Assembly: GCA_014650415.1 (NCBI GenBank)
Contig: BMUX01000003.1
Coordinates: 496,001 to 560,000, forward strand
Length of the DNA: 64,000 bases
Source: Streptomyces spiroverticillatus
Lineage (GTDB): Bacteria > Actinomycetota > Actinomycetes > Streptomycetales > Streptomycetaceae
Direction: 5' to 3'
Positions 53,722 to 62,397 of this stretch are shown here, piece by piece. A program made the position numbers and the translations under genes. The stretch's first letter is position 1. Each line of letters opens with the position of its first letter. The notes beneath the pieces are model-generated. The model did not search any database, was not told where the DNA came from, and saw nothing but the letters and a program-made list of their open reading frames with translations.

Positions 53722-55611
53722 GTGAACCCGAAAACACAGGCAGAAACCCCAGACAATTCCGAGAATCCCGAGAATCCCGAGGTCAACACCTTCCAGGTCG
53801 ACCTGCGCGGCCTCGTCGACCTGCTCTCCCACCACCTGTACTCCAGCCCTCGCGTCTACGTCCGCGAGCTGCTGCAGAACGCCGTGGACGCCTCCACCGC
53901 CCGCCGCGGCCACGACGCGGACGCCCCGGTCCGCATCCGGCTGAGCGCCGCCGCCGACGGCGCCGTCACCATCGAGGACAGCGGCATCGGCCTGACCTCC
54001 GACGAGGTCCACACCCTGCTCGCCACCATCGGCCGCAGCTCCAAGCGGGACGGCCTGGAGGGCGCCCGCCGCGAGTTCCTCGGCCAGTTCGGCATCGGGC
54101 TGCTCGCCTGCTTCGTGGTCGCCCGGCAGATCCGCGTCATATCCCGGTCCGCGCGCACCCCCGACGCGCCGCCCGTGGAGTGGCTCGCCACCGACGACGG
54201 CTCGTACACCGTACGGACGCTGCCCGACGACGCCCGCCCCGAACCCGGCACCACCGTGCACCTCCAGCCGCGCCCCGGCGCCGAGGAATGGACGCAGGCC
54301 GCCCGCGTGGAGGAGCTGGCGAAGGACTTCGGCTCCCTGCTGCCGTACGACGTGACCTTCACCGGGCCCGACGGCCAGATCCGCCCGGTCACCGACCGCC
54401 CCGCCGTGTGGGACCGCGAGCACCCGACGCCCACCGCCCGCCGGGTGGCGCTCGCCGGGCACTGCGCGCAGACCTTCGGGTTCACCCCGCTCGACAGCAT
54501 CGACCTGGACCTGCCCGTCGCCGGTGTGCGCGGTGTCGCGTACGTCCTGCCATCGGCGACCAGCCCGGCCCACCGCGCCGCCCACCGGGTCTACCTCAAG
54601 GGCATGCTGCTCACCGACCGCGCGGACAACCTGCTGCCCGACTGGGCGTTCTTCGTCCGCGTCGTCCTCGACACGGACACCCTGCGGCCCACCGCGTCGC
54701 GGGAGAACCTCTACGACGACGAGACGCTGGCCGCCGTACGAGAAGCGCTGGGCGTACGGATACGGGAGTGGCTGGCGGAGCTGGCGGCCGGAGACCCGGA
54801 CCGGCTGGCGTCCTTCCTCGCCGTGCACCACCTGGGCGTGAAGTCCCTCGCCCGGCACGACGCGGACCTGCTGGAACTGATGCTGCCCTGGCTGCCGTTC
54901 GAGACCAGCGACGGCCGGCTCACCCTGGACGAGTTCTCCCGCGCGCACCCCGAGGTGCACTTCACGCGCACCGTCGAGGAGTTCCGCCAGGTCGCCCCGA
55001 TCGCCGCCGCGCACGGCCTCGGCGTGGTCAACGGCGGCTACACGTACGACGCCGAACTGGTGGAGCTGCTGCCTCAGGTGCGCAAGGAGGTGAAGGTCAG
55101 CGAGCTGGACGCAGGGGCCGTCACCTCGCACCTCGACCCGGTCGCCCCCCAGCAGGAACTGGCCTTCGCGTCCTTCCTCGCCACCGCCAGGACCCGCCTG
55201 GACCCGCTGGGCTGCGACGTCGTCCTGCGCGGCTTCCAGCCGGTGACGGTGCCCGCGCTCTTCCTCGACGACCGCCAGGCCCGGCACGAGCGCGACCGCG
55301 CCGACGCGGAGGCGAACGCCGACAGCCTGTGGACCGGCATCCTCGGCGCCCTGCGCGGTTCCGTGCCCCGCGCCCGCCTCGTCCTCAACCACAACAACCC
55401 CCTGGTCCGGAAGATCGCCGCGATACCCGACGCCGACCTCGCCGGGACGGCCGTCGAGTCGCTGTACGGACAGGCCCTGCTGATGTCGCAGCGCCCGCTG
55501 CGCCCCGCCGACACCTCGCTGCTCAACCGGGCCTTCCTCGGCCTCCTGGAGTGGGCGACCCACCCGATCGCGAACACCGCCGACGCGGAGAAGAAGGAGG
55601 ACGGCAAGTGA
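53722..55611 (+). CDS. HSP90 (HtpG)-family chaperone-like ATPase
   Basis: 629 residues from GTG 53722 behind GAGGTG. The GHKL N-domain has YVRELLQNAVDASTARR (Glu/Asn of ELIxNAxDA), IEDSGIGLTSDEVHTLLATIG and LGQFGIGLLACFVV. The middle domain retains LTDRADNLLPDWAFFVR and the DTDTLRPTASREN segment with the ATP-sensing Arg. The C-terminal part is divergent and ends in a charged KKEDGK tail. It differs clearly from canonical HtpG, so a second, specialised HSP90. Its stop codon overlaps the start of the TPR gene (GTGA). Confidence 0.88.
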   Translation: MNPKTQAETPDNSENPENPEVNTFQVDLRGLVDLLSHHLYSSPRVYVRELLQNAVDASTARRGHDADAPVRIRLSAAADGAVTIEDSGIGLTSDEVHTLLATIGRSSKRDGLEGARREFLGQFGIGLLACFVVARQIRVISRSARTPDAPPVEWLATDDGSYTVRTLPDDARPEPGTTVHLQPRPGAEEWTQAARVEELAKDFGSLLPYDVTFTGPDGQIRPVTDRPAVWDREHPTPTARRVALAGHCAQTFGFTPLDSIDLDLPVAGVRGVAYVLPSATSPAHRAAHRVYLKGMLLTDRADNLLPDWAFFVRVVLDTDTLRPTASRENLYDDETLAAVREALGVRIREWLAELAAGDPDRLASFLAVHHLGVKSLARHDADLLELMLPWLPFETSDGRLTLDEFSRAHPEVHFTRTVEEFRQVAPIAAAHGLGVVNGGYTYDAELVELLPQVRKEVKVSELDAGAVTSHLDPVAPQQELAFASFLATARTRLDPLGCDVVLRGFQPVTVPALFLDDRQARHERDRADAEANADSLWTGILGALRGSVPRARLVLNHNNPLVRKIAAIPDADLAGTAVESLYGQALLMSQRPLRPADTSLLNRAFLGLLEWATHPIANTADAEKKEDGK

Positions 55612-58553
55612 GCGCCCCCGAGTCCACCGGTCCGCTGCCGGCCGACCAGATACGCCAGGCGATCTGGGAGAACCGCGAGTCCCCCAACGGCCTGCCCCGC
55701 AACGCCCGCGCCGAGGAACTGGTCTCCCTGGCCGAGCAGTCGGGCGACGCCGAGCTGGTCCGCCTCGCGCTGTTCAACCTGATCGACGCGTACGAGTTCT
55801 CCACCGAGCGCGGCAAGCTGATCGTGCCCTTCGCCCGTCTCCTCCAGGAGTGGGACCGAGACCCCTCCGGCTTCGACCAGTGGGACGTGCAGAGCCTGCA
55901 CTGGCGGTTCAAGTGGGTCGGCTCCGGGATGCTCGACCTGCCGGAGATACCCCTGGACTCCATCCGGCAGTGGCAGCAGGAGATGGGCCGCCGGTACGCC
56001 GTCGCCGGGTACAGCCCGCGCGCGGTGCGCCAGTCCGCGTACTACCTGGCGTACGAGATCGGCGACGACGAGGCCGCCGACCGGCACCTCGCCGAGTGGA
56101 CGTCCGCGGACCGCGACCAGATGAGCGACTGCCACGCCTGCGAGCTGAACGAGCAGGGCGGCTACTGGGCCCGCCGGGGCGAGGACGACAAGGCCCTCGC
56201 CACCTGGGCGCCGGTCCTCGGCGGCGAGCACGTGTGCGCGGAGGAGCCGCACCGGGTGCTCGCGGAGGCGCTGGTTCCGCTGGTCCGGCTCGGCCGCCTC
56301 GACGAGGCGCGCACGTATCACCTGCGCGGCTACCGCATGGCCAAGGGCAACGAGAGCCTGCTCCGCAGCATCGGTCACCACCTGGAGTTCTGCGCGCTCA
56401 CCGGCAACGAGGCACGCGGCCTGGAGATCCTCGCCGAGCACGCCGCCCACTTGGGCCCGCTGGGGGACGCCGACGCCCAACTCGGCTTCTGCGGCGGCGC
56501 ACTGGTGCTGCTGGGACGGCTGATGGAGTTGGGGCATGGAGCGCTGCCCGCCGCCCGCCACCAGGGCGCGGAACGCACCGTTGCCGAGCTGCACGGGCTG
56601 TTGCTGGCCGACCTCACCGCGCTCACCGCCCGCTTCGACGCCCGCAACGGCACGGCGGCCAGCTCGACCCGGCTCACGACGCGGCTCGGGCAGCGGCCGT
56701 TGGTGGACGCGCTGCCGCTGGGGGTGCGGGTGGCCCCCGTCGTGGCAGCTCCCGTACGGCCGGCCCCCGCCGAGTCGGCCGTACGGGCGGAGACCGTGGC
56801 GGAGCTTGCCGTACGAGCGAGGGAGGCGCGGGCCGCCGGGCGCCCGGCAGCGGACCGGCTCTGGGAGCGGATCGCGGTGCTGTGCGCGCGGGAGGGCGAG
56901 CCGGCGCCGGACGCGCTGCTCGCGGCCGAACTGGCGGAGCACCACGCGCTCACCGTGGGCCGGGCCGGGGGAACACCGGTCGAGGACGGCACCGCGCGGC
57001 GCCTCTTCGAGCAGGCCGTCGCGGCCTACCGCGAGCTGGGCGAGCCCGGCCGGGCCGCCGTCAACGGTGTACGGATCGCTGTCGCCGCCGTCCAGCAGGG
57101 CGCGTCCGACGAGGAGATACGGGCGGCGCTGGACGCGTCGGCCGCGCTCGTCGAGGAGATACCGGCCGACGATCCGCTGCGGACGCGCCGGGCGGCCACG
57201 CTGGAACTGACCCGGATCAAGCTGGAGGCCTTCGTCGCCCAGCGGGCCCACGCCCACCGCGACGGGGGAGACCTCAACGCCGAGGCCGAGGCGCGCTTCC
57301 TGGCGGCGATGACCGGGTACGTCGCGGAGTTCGGCACGGGTGCCGGCGCCGAGCGGCTGTCCGACCTGGTCGCCGAGGCCGAGGCCGCCCTCGCGCACAA
57401 CGCGGTGAACACCCAGGACTGGGAGCGTGCCGAGGACCTGCTGACCTCCGCCGCCCGGCGGAACCAGGAGGCCGACAAGCCGTGGGAGGCCGTGGAGCCG
57501 CTGACCCGGCTGGCCCGGCTGCGCCTGATGCTGGGCCGCCCCGACCTGGCGGAGGAGGCGGCCCGTACGGCGCTGGACTGCTCGGCGGAGCTGACCGACG
57601 CCGAGGAACTGGGCACCGTACGACTGACGTTGGCGGAGGCGCTCTACCAGCAGGACGGCAAGGAGGCCGAGGCGGCGACCTACGCGCTGGAGGCGGCGCA
57701 CTGGTTCGACGCGGCGGGCGAGGGTGCGGGGGCGGGCGCCCACGCACGGCTGGTCCTGGCGCAGGCGTTCGGCGAGAGCGACCGGGCGGCCGAGGCCGCC
57801 GAGATCCTGGAGTCGGCGCTGCCCGACCTGCTGGAGCACGGCGACGAGCAGGCCGTCCGCGCGCGGGACACCCTCGGACGGCTGCTGCGGCAGCTCGGCG
57901 ACGGCAAGGCCGCCGCCGAGCAGTACCTGCTGGCCGCGGAGATCGCCGAGGCCTGGGACCACCCGGTGCCCAAGGCGCGGCTGGCGATGCTCGCGGGCGA
58001 GTGCCTGGCGGGCGAGCAGGGCCTGGAGGCGCAGGCGCAGCAGGCGTACGAGCGGGCCGTCGCGCTGTGGCAGGAGGCGGGCGAGACCTTCGGGGCGGTG
58101 CGGGCGCTGCGGGCGCTGGCGTGGCTGGCGGCCGAGACGCGGTACGACGACGAGGGCGACGAGCTGCCGGGCGACGTCGCGCGTGCACGGGAGCTGATGG
58201 ACCGGGCCCTCGCGGCGCTCGGCGAGGACGGGCCCGAGCACCGGCTGGAGCGGGCCCGCACCTGGTCGCAGCTGTCGCAGCTCCTCTACAACGAGGACGG
58301 TCTGGAGGCCGAGGCGGCCGAGCTGGGCATCCGGGCGGCGGAGGCGCTGCGCGAGTTCGGCCCCGAGGAGCTGGGCGAGCGGGCGAGCTGTGTGCTGCGG
58401 TCCGCGTGGGCGGAGCAGACGCTCGGGCGCAAGGCCGAGGGGCGGGCGCTGCTGGAGGCGTTCGTCGGCGAGCTGAAGGTGCTGGCCGGGGAGTCGGAGA
58501 GCGCGGCGGAGCTGCTGCGGCGGGTGGAGCAGCGGGTGGAGAACTACGGCTGA
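55608..58553 (+). CDS. Large TPR-repeat protein coupled to HSP90-like gene
   Basis: 981 residues from GTG 55608, behind AAGGAGGACGG, overlapping the HSP90 stop by 4 nt, so translation is coupled. An N-terminal region of ~320 residues is alpha-helical with YYLAYEIGDDEAADRHL-like repeats and a CHAC motif. After an Ala/Pro linker (~370-400), long arrays of tetratricopeptide-like helical pairs run to the end (for example WERAEDLLTSAARRNQEAD, DLAEEAARTALDCSAEL, AAEQYLLAAEIAEAWD, ARELMDRALAALGEDG). TPR proteins are HSP90 co-chaperones in eukaryotes, so a co-chaperone or client-adaptor role is inferred. Confidence 0.85.
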   Translation: MSAPESTGPLPADQIRQAIWENRESPNGLPRNARAEELVSLAEQSGDAELVRLALFNLIDAYEFSTERGKLIVPFARLLQEWDRDPSGFDQWDVQSLHWRFKWVGSGMLDLPEIPLDSIRQWQQEMGRRYAVAGYSPRAVRQSAYYLAYEIGDDEAADRHLAEWTSADRDQMSDCHACELNEQGGYWARRGEDDKALATWAPVLGGEHVCAEEPHRVLAEALVPLVRLGRLDEARTYHLRGYRMAKGNESLLRSIGHHLEFCALTGNEARGLEILAEHAAHLGPLGDADAQLGFCGGALVLLGRLMELGHGALPAARHQGAERTVAELHGLLLADLTALTARFDARNGTAASSTRLTTRLGQRPLVDALPLGVRVAPVVAAPVRPAPAESAVRAETVAELAVRAREARAAGRPAADRLWERIAVLCAREGEPAPDALLAAELAEHHALTVGRAGGTPVEDGTARRLFEQAVAAYRELGEPGRAAVNGVRIAVAAVQQGASDEEIRAALDASAALVEEIPADDPLRTRRAATLELTRIKLEAFVAQRAHAHRDGGDLNAEAEARFLAAMTGYVAEFGTGAGAERLSDLVAEAEAALAHNAVNTQDWERAEDLLTSAARRNQEADKPWEAVEPLTRLARLRLMLGRPDLAEEAARTALDCSAELTDAEELGTVRLTLAEALYQQDGKEAEAATYALEAAHWFDAAGEGAGAGAHARLVLAQAFGESDRAAEAAEILESALPDLLEHGDEQAVRARDTLGRLLRQLGDGKAAAEQYLLAAEIAEAWDHPVPKARLAMLAGECLAGEQGLEAQAQQAYERAVALWQEAGETFGAVRALRALAWLAAETRYDDEGDELPGDVARARELMDRALAALGEDGPEHRLERARTWSQLSQLLYNEDGLEAEAAELGIRAAEALREFGPEELGERASCVLRSAWAEQTLGRKAEGRALLEAFVGELKVLAGESESAAELLRRVEQRVENYG

Positions 58554-58581
58554 GGCCGGTGGGCCCAGCGGGAGGCCCTGT

Positions 58582-58609
58582 CGGGGCGCACCCTTGGGGG
58601 TGCGCCCCG
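58582..58609 (+). terminator. Terminator after TPR gene
   Basis: CGGGGCGCACCC (58582-58593) pairs perfectly with 58598-58609 around a TTGG loop, 28 bp after the stop. Confidence 0.78.
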
Positions 58610-58658
58610 GGCCCGGCGGGATCGCCTCCCGCTTCGAGGCCGCCGGCTGAGGCGCTGG

Positions 58659-58816
58659 TGCGCCCCGGAGGCGCTCGGCCCAGCTGCGCCAGCCCGCCTG
58701 CGGGTGCGCCCCGGAGGCGCTCGGCCCAGCTGCGCCAGCCCGCCTGCGGGTGCGCCCCGGAGGCGCTCGGCCCAGCTGCGCCAGCCCGCCTGCGGGTGCG
58801 CCCCGGAGGCATTCAG
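58659..58816. repeat. 46-bp tandem repeat containing the 3' end of the LLM gene
   Basis: Three 46-bp units (58679-58724, 58725-58770, 58771-58816) preceded by a 20-bp partial unit (58659-58678). The first two are identical; the third differs at four bases in its last six. Each begins with CCCAGCTGCGCCAGCCCG, which is also the last coding segment of the LLM gene (GLAQLG) at 58817-58834. So the array is a duplication of the gene end plus its downstream flank. Confidence 0.93.
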
Positions 58817-59718
58817 CCCAGCTGCGCCAGCCCGTCCGTCGCGATCTGCTCGAAGAGCTTCTCGTCGGCCGCGAACTGCGTGTCCGCGATCGGCCAGTGC
58901 AGGACGAGCTCGTCGAAGCCCAGCTCCCGGTGCCGTCCGGCGAAGTCCACGAATGCGTCGAGGGACTCCAGCAGCCGGTCAGGGGTGAACCCGGTCAGCA
59001 GGGTCTTGCCCAGCTCGCCGACGTTCCGCCCGACGGCCTCGCACGCGGCGCCCAGCTTCGCCACCTGGCCCCGGATCGCCTCCAGGGACTCGTCCGGCGT
59101 GCCGTTCTCGTACAGCTTGGGGTCACCGGTGGTCACCCACGCCTGCCCGTGCTTGGCGGCCAGCTTCAGCCCGCGCGGCCCGGTCGCCGCCACCGAGAAC
59201 GGCAGCCGCGGCCGCTGCACGCAACCGGGGATGTTCCGCACGTCGCCCGCCGACCAGAAGGTGCCCTCGTACGACACGGCGTCCTCGGTGAGCAGCCGGT
59301 CCAGCAGCCCCAGGAACTCGGCGAACCGGTCGGCCCGCTCGCGCGGCGTCCACGGCGCGGTGCCCTCGGGCACCAGGGCCGTCGCGTCGAACCCGCCGGC
59401 GCTGCCCGCGCCGATGCCCAGCGTGACGCGCCCGCCGCTGATGTCGTCGAGCGAGATCAGCTCCTTGGCCAGGGTCACCGGGTGCCGGAAGTTGGGCGAG
59501 GTCACCAGCGTGCCCAGGCGCAGGGTGTCGGTGGCCGAGGCGGCGGCGGTCAGCGTGGGCAGCGCCCCGAACCACGGGCCCTCCCGGAACGGCACCCGCC
59601 AGGACAGGTGGTCGTAGGTGTACGCGGTGTGGAAGCCCAGCTCCTCGGCCCGCTGCCACACCTGCTTGCCGCCCTCATTCCAACGGCGGATCGGCAGAAT
59701 CACAGTGCTCAGACGCAT
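58813..59718 (-). CDS. LLM-class (F420-dependent) flavin oxidoreductase
   Basis: 301 residues, MRLSTVILPIRRWNEGG. TIM-barrel luciferase-like family; in Streptomyces usually F420-dependent. Characteristic segments are TAYTYDHLSWRVPF, LRLGTLVTSPNFRHPVTLAKELISLDDISGGR (split here for length), VTLGIGAGSAGGFD and ATGPRGLKLAAKHGQAW. Substrate unknown. Its 3' end is the template of the 46-bp tandem repeat. Confidence 0.92.
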   Translation of the reverse strand: MRLSTVILPIRRWNEGGKQVWQRAEELGFHTAYTYDHLSWRVPFREGPWFGALPTLTAAASATDTLRLGTLVTSPNFRHPVTLAKELISLDDISGGRVTLGIGAGSAGGFDATALVPEGTAPWTPRERADRFAEFLGLLDRLLTEDAVSYEGTFWSAGDVRNIPGCVQRPRLPFSVAATGPRGLKLAAKHGQAWVTTGDPKLYENGTPDESLEAIRGQVAKLGAACEAVGRNVGELGKTLLTGFTPDRLLESLDAFVDFAGRHRELGFDELVLHWPIADTQFAADEKLFEQIATDGLAQLG

Positions 59719-59785
59719 GATCCGACTGTACGGGTCCGGGCCCGCGCCCTCGGGTGGTGTGGCGCGCCCGCCGGCGCCCGGCCCC

Positions 59786-60346
59786 TCAGGCTCCCGGGAA
59801 CCGCACGAATTCCACCGGTACCCGCGCCGTGAGCCACACCCCGTTGGCGCTCACCCGGAAGGTGTGGCCGGCCCGGTGCATCGCCCCCGCGTCCACGGAC
59901 AGCACCACCGGCCGCCCCCGGCGGGCGCCGACCCGGGTCGCGGTCTCCCGGTCCGCCGACAGGTGCACGTCGTGCCGGGCCATGGGACGCAGCCCCTCGG
60001 TGCGGATGGCTTCCACGGCCCGGGGATGGGTGCCGTGGAAGAGGAAGGCCGGGGGCTCGACCGGGGGCAGCGCCAGGTCGACCTCCACCGTGTGGCCCTG
60101 GCTGGCCCGGATCAGGGTGCCGCGCGCCTGGTCCTCCCGTACCGCGAAACGCTTTTTGTCGTTGGTGGCGACGACGTGGTCCAGCTCGGCGCGGGTGAAG
60201 CGGAAGCCGTGCGCGGCGGCGGCCCGGACGAGGGTGTCGATCTCGACCCAGCCGTGCGCGTCGAGGGTGAGGCCGATGCGCTCGGGCTGATGACGCAGAT
60301 GCTTCGAGAGGTACTTCGAGACCTTCACGATGCGCTGTTCGTTCAT
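59786..60346 (-). CDS. kptA: RNA 2'-phosphotransferase, Tpt1/KptA family
   Basis: 186 residues from ATG 60346 (MNEQRIVKVSKYLSKHLRH). The family transfers an internal 2'-phosphate from RNA to NAD+; in yeast it finishes tRNA splicing, while bacterial roles are unclear. Family signatures: SKYLSKHLRHQPERIGLTL, GWVEIDTLVRAA, LFHGTHPRAVEAIRTEGL, MARHDVHLSAD and RRGRPVVLSVDAGAMH. Length is typical. The 135-bp gap upstream contains a DnaA-box-like cluster. Confidence 0.93.
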   Translation of the reverse strand: MNEQRIVKVSKYLSKHLRHQPERIGLTLDAHGWVEIDTLVRAAAAHGFRFTRAELDHVVATNDKKRFAVREDQARGTLIRASQGHTVEVDLALPPVEPPAFLFHGTHPRAVEAIRTEGLRPMARHDVHLSADRETATRVGARRGRPVVLSVDAGAMHRAGHTFRVSANGVWLTARVPVEFVRFPGA

Positions 60347-60415
60347 CCGGTCAGAATCCCTGGCGAGGCACGTCCTGTGCATCTGAATTCCGTTGGCCTG
60401 AGAGGAAGTTCGAGG

Positions 60416-60469
60416 TAATCCACAGCCAACCGCCCTTTTCCACAAGGGAAATGCAAGATCTGTGGATAA
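60416..60469. promoter_or_regulatory. DnaA-box-like cluster between kptA and merR
   Basis: TAATCCACA at 60416-60424 (one mismatch), TTTTCCACA at 60436-60444 (one mismatch) and TTATCCACA at 60461-60469 (minus strand, perfect). Three 9-mers in 54 bp, between the start of kptA and the stop of merR. The perfect box is identical to that upstream of dnaB. Confidence 0.58.
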
Positions 60470-60481
60470 CTCATGCCCGAT

Positions 60482-61426
60482 TTAGGGCGCTTCGTCAAGT
60501 TTCGCACGATTGAGTTGTGTTGAGGTGAGGGCGTCCAAGGTGCGTGCCTGGAGCTCCCGTTCGGTGGCCGCCGTGACGAAAGCCGATGCGTTCTCTGCTC
60601 CAACCAACGCCTGGACGGCGGCGATCGTTCCCGCCGGAAGGGCGAGTGCCTGCGGCCGGTTGTCCGGCTCGACGGAAGGCGTCGCGCCGAGGTGCTGCTG
60701 GAGGTGCCGCGTCGCGAACAGGCGCATGGCGCGAGCCAGTTCGGCGTCCACGCTCTGCTGGGCCAGCGGACGCAGCCGACGTACGAGAGCGGCCGCCTCC
60801 GCCGCCTCCGCGTCCGTCGGAGGTGTGTGACCCAGGTAGCGCGCGAAGACGTGCTCGGTGGTGAACTCCAGGAACCTGGCCGCTATGTGCTCGACCTGGC
60901 CCCGCAGTTCGCGCAAGTGACCCGAGATCGCCCGCAGCGGAACACCCGCCGCGTACAGCTCGGCGGCCACCGCCAGCTCCTGCGGCGAGGGCACCAGGAA
61001 CTCGTCGTCGTGGCCCTCGATCCTTTCCAGCACGCCGAGTTCGACCGCTTCGGCGACCGCCGAGTCGTCGGACCGGCCGCCGAACCGCGCGTCCAGCTCC
61101 GCCCGCGTGATCCGGCTCGCCTCCTCGTCGGTCCACGGCCCGCCGACCTCCGCGACGAGACCGAGCACCCCGCCCAGCCCCCGGCCCGCGTCCCACGCCT
61201 CCAGCAGCTCCTTGATGCTGGCCAGGGTGTACCCCCGGTCCAGGAGGTCGGCGATCTGCCGCAGCCGGGCCAGGTGCGCGTCCCCGTACACATTGGCCCG
61301 CCCGCGCCGCTCCGGCCGGGGGAGCAGCCCGCGGTCCTGGTAGGCGCGGATCGTACGGACCGTGGCACCGCTGTGGTGCGCGAGGTCCTCGATCCGGTAC
61401 TCGTCCTGTGCCTGTCGCACGGACAT
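60482..61426 (-). CDS. MerR family transcriptional regulator
   Basis: 314 residues from ATG 61426, behind AAGGGGAGTGGCC. N-terminal MerR helix-turn-helix (YRIEDLAHHSGATVRTIRAY, QDRGLLPRPERRGRANVY, LARLRQIADLLDRGYTLASI). The C-terminal effector region of ~200 residues lacks the Cys of metal-sensing MerR proteins, so a drug or lipid ligand is more likely. It is the last gene of a minus-strand run with the hydrolase and EphD-like genes, probably their regulator. Confidence 0.9.
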   Translation of the reverse strand: MSVRQAQDEYRIEDLAHHSGATVRTIRAYQDRGLLPRPERRGRANVYGDAHLARLRQIADLLDRGYTLASIKELLEAWDAGRGLGGVLGLVAEVGGPWTDEEASRITRAELDARFGGRSDDSAVAEAVELGVLERIEGHDDEFLVPSPQELAVAAELYAAGVPLRAISGHLRELRGQVEHIAARFLEFTTEHVFARYLGHTPPTDAEAAEAAALVRRLRPLAQQSVDAELARAMRLFATRHLQQHLGATPSVEPDNRPQALALPAGTIAAVQALVGAENASAFVTAATERELQARTLDALTSTQLNRAKLDEAP

Positions 61427-61461
61427 CGGCCACTCCCCTTCCTTCCGGTCGGCCGGCCGGC

Positions 61462-62397
61462 TCAGGGCCGCAGTGCCGCCCGCCCCACCGCACCCGCCGC
61501 GGCGCGCGCCGCGGGCGAGGTGGCCAGGTACTCCACGGCCTTGCGCAGCGAGCCTTCCTGCGAGGGATGGTACGACCGCCGCAGGTACCGGGGTATCGCC
61601 GCTCCCAGCTCCCGCCAGGTCGGCAGCAGCCCCTTGGCGACCGCCCTGTTGTGCTCGCGCAGCGAGTAGCGCAGCCTCCCGGCGAGCTGCGGGTCGTGAC
61701 GTATGAGGTACGAGGCCCCCCACGCCCACAGCCACAGCATCACCGGCGCCACCACGGCCATGCCCTCGATGCGGCGGGCGTAGCGGGGCAGGCCCTCCCC
61801 GCCGCAGTGCTGGTACATGTCGAAGGCGACCGCCCGGTGCTCGACCTCCTCCGCGCCGTGCCAGCGCAGCAGATCCAGCATCACCGCGTCCGGGTCGGCC
61901 CGGTCCAGGCCCTCCGCGTGCAGCACCCAGTCGCCGAGGACGGCGGTGAACTGCTCGATCGCCGCGACCACGGAGAGCCGGAAGCGCAGCCACTCCTGGG
62001 TGGGCACCGGCAGGTTCAGCGGTGGTGTCTCGCCGAGCAGCTTCTCGAAGAGGAAGTCGACGTGCCGGGTGTACGCGGCGGTGTCCAGGTCCTGCTCGGC
62101 GAGGTGGTCCAGCACGTAGCTGTGCTGCACGCTGTGCGTGGCCTCCTGGCCCATGAATCCCTTCACCTGCTGGAGGAGTTCGGGGTCGTGCACCAGCGGC
62201 AGCGCCTCCTTGAAGACCCGTACGAACCACCGCTCACCGGCCGGCAGCAGCAGGTGCAGCACGTTGATGACGTGCGTGGCGGTCGGCTCGTCGGGTATCC
62301 AGTGCAGCGGTGTTGCGTGCCAGTCGAAGGAGACGCGGCGCGGTGCGATGACGTATCCGGCGTCGCGGGGTTCGGTCTCCAGCGGATCGGTGCTCAC
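61462..62397 (-). CDS. PF10118-type metal-dependent hydrolase
   Basis: 311 residues from GTG 62397 (VSTDPLETEPRDAGYVI), which overlaps the EphD-like stop (GTGA), indicating translational coupling. Ferritin-like metal-binding residues are visible: GFMGQEATHSVQHSY (E..H...H) and WHGAEEVEHRAVAFDMYQ (HGAEEVEH), plus PDEPTATHVINVLHLLLPAGERWFV-like segments. Family annotated as metal-dependent hydrolase in actinobacteria, substrate unknown. Upstream of merR by 36 bp. Confidence 0.85.
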   Translation of the reverse strand: MSTDPLETEPRDAGYVIAPRRVSFDWHATPLHWIPDEPTATHVINVLHLLLPAGERWFVRVFKEALPLVHDPELLQQVKGFMGQEATHSVQHSYVLDHLAEQDLDTAAYTRHVDFLFEKLLGETPPLNLPVPTQEWLRFRLSVVAAIEQFTAVLGDWVLHAEGLDRADPDAVMLDLLRWHGAEEVEHRAVAFDMYQHCGGEGLPRYARRIEGMAVVAPVMLWLWAWGASYLIRHDPQLAGRLRYSLREHNRAVAKGLLPTWRELGAAIPRYLRRSYHPSQEGSLRKAVEYLATSPAARAAAGAVGRAALRP

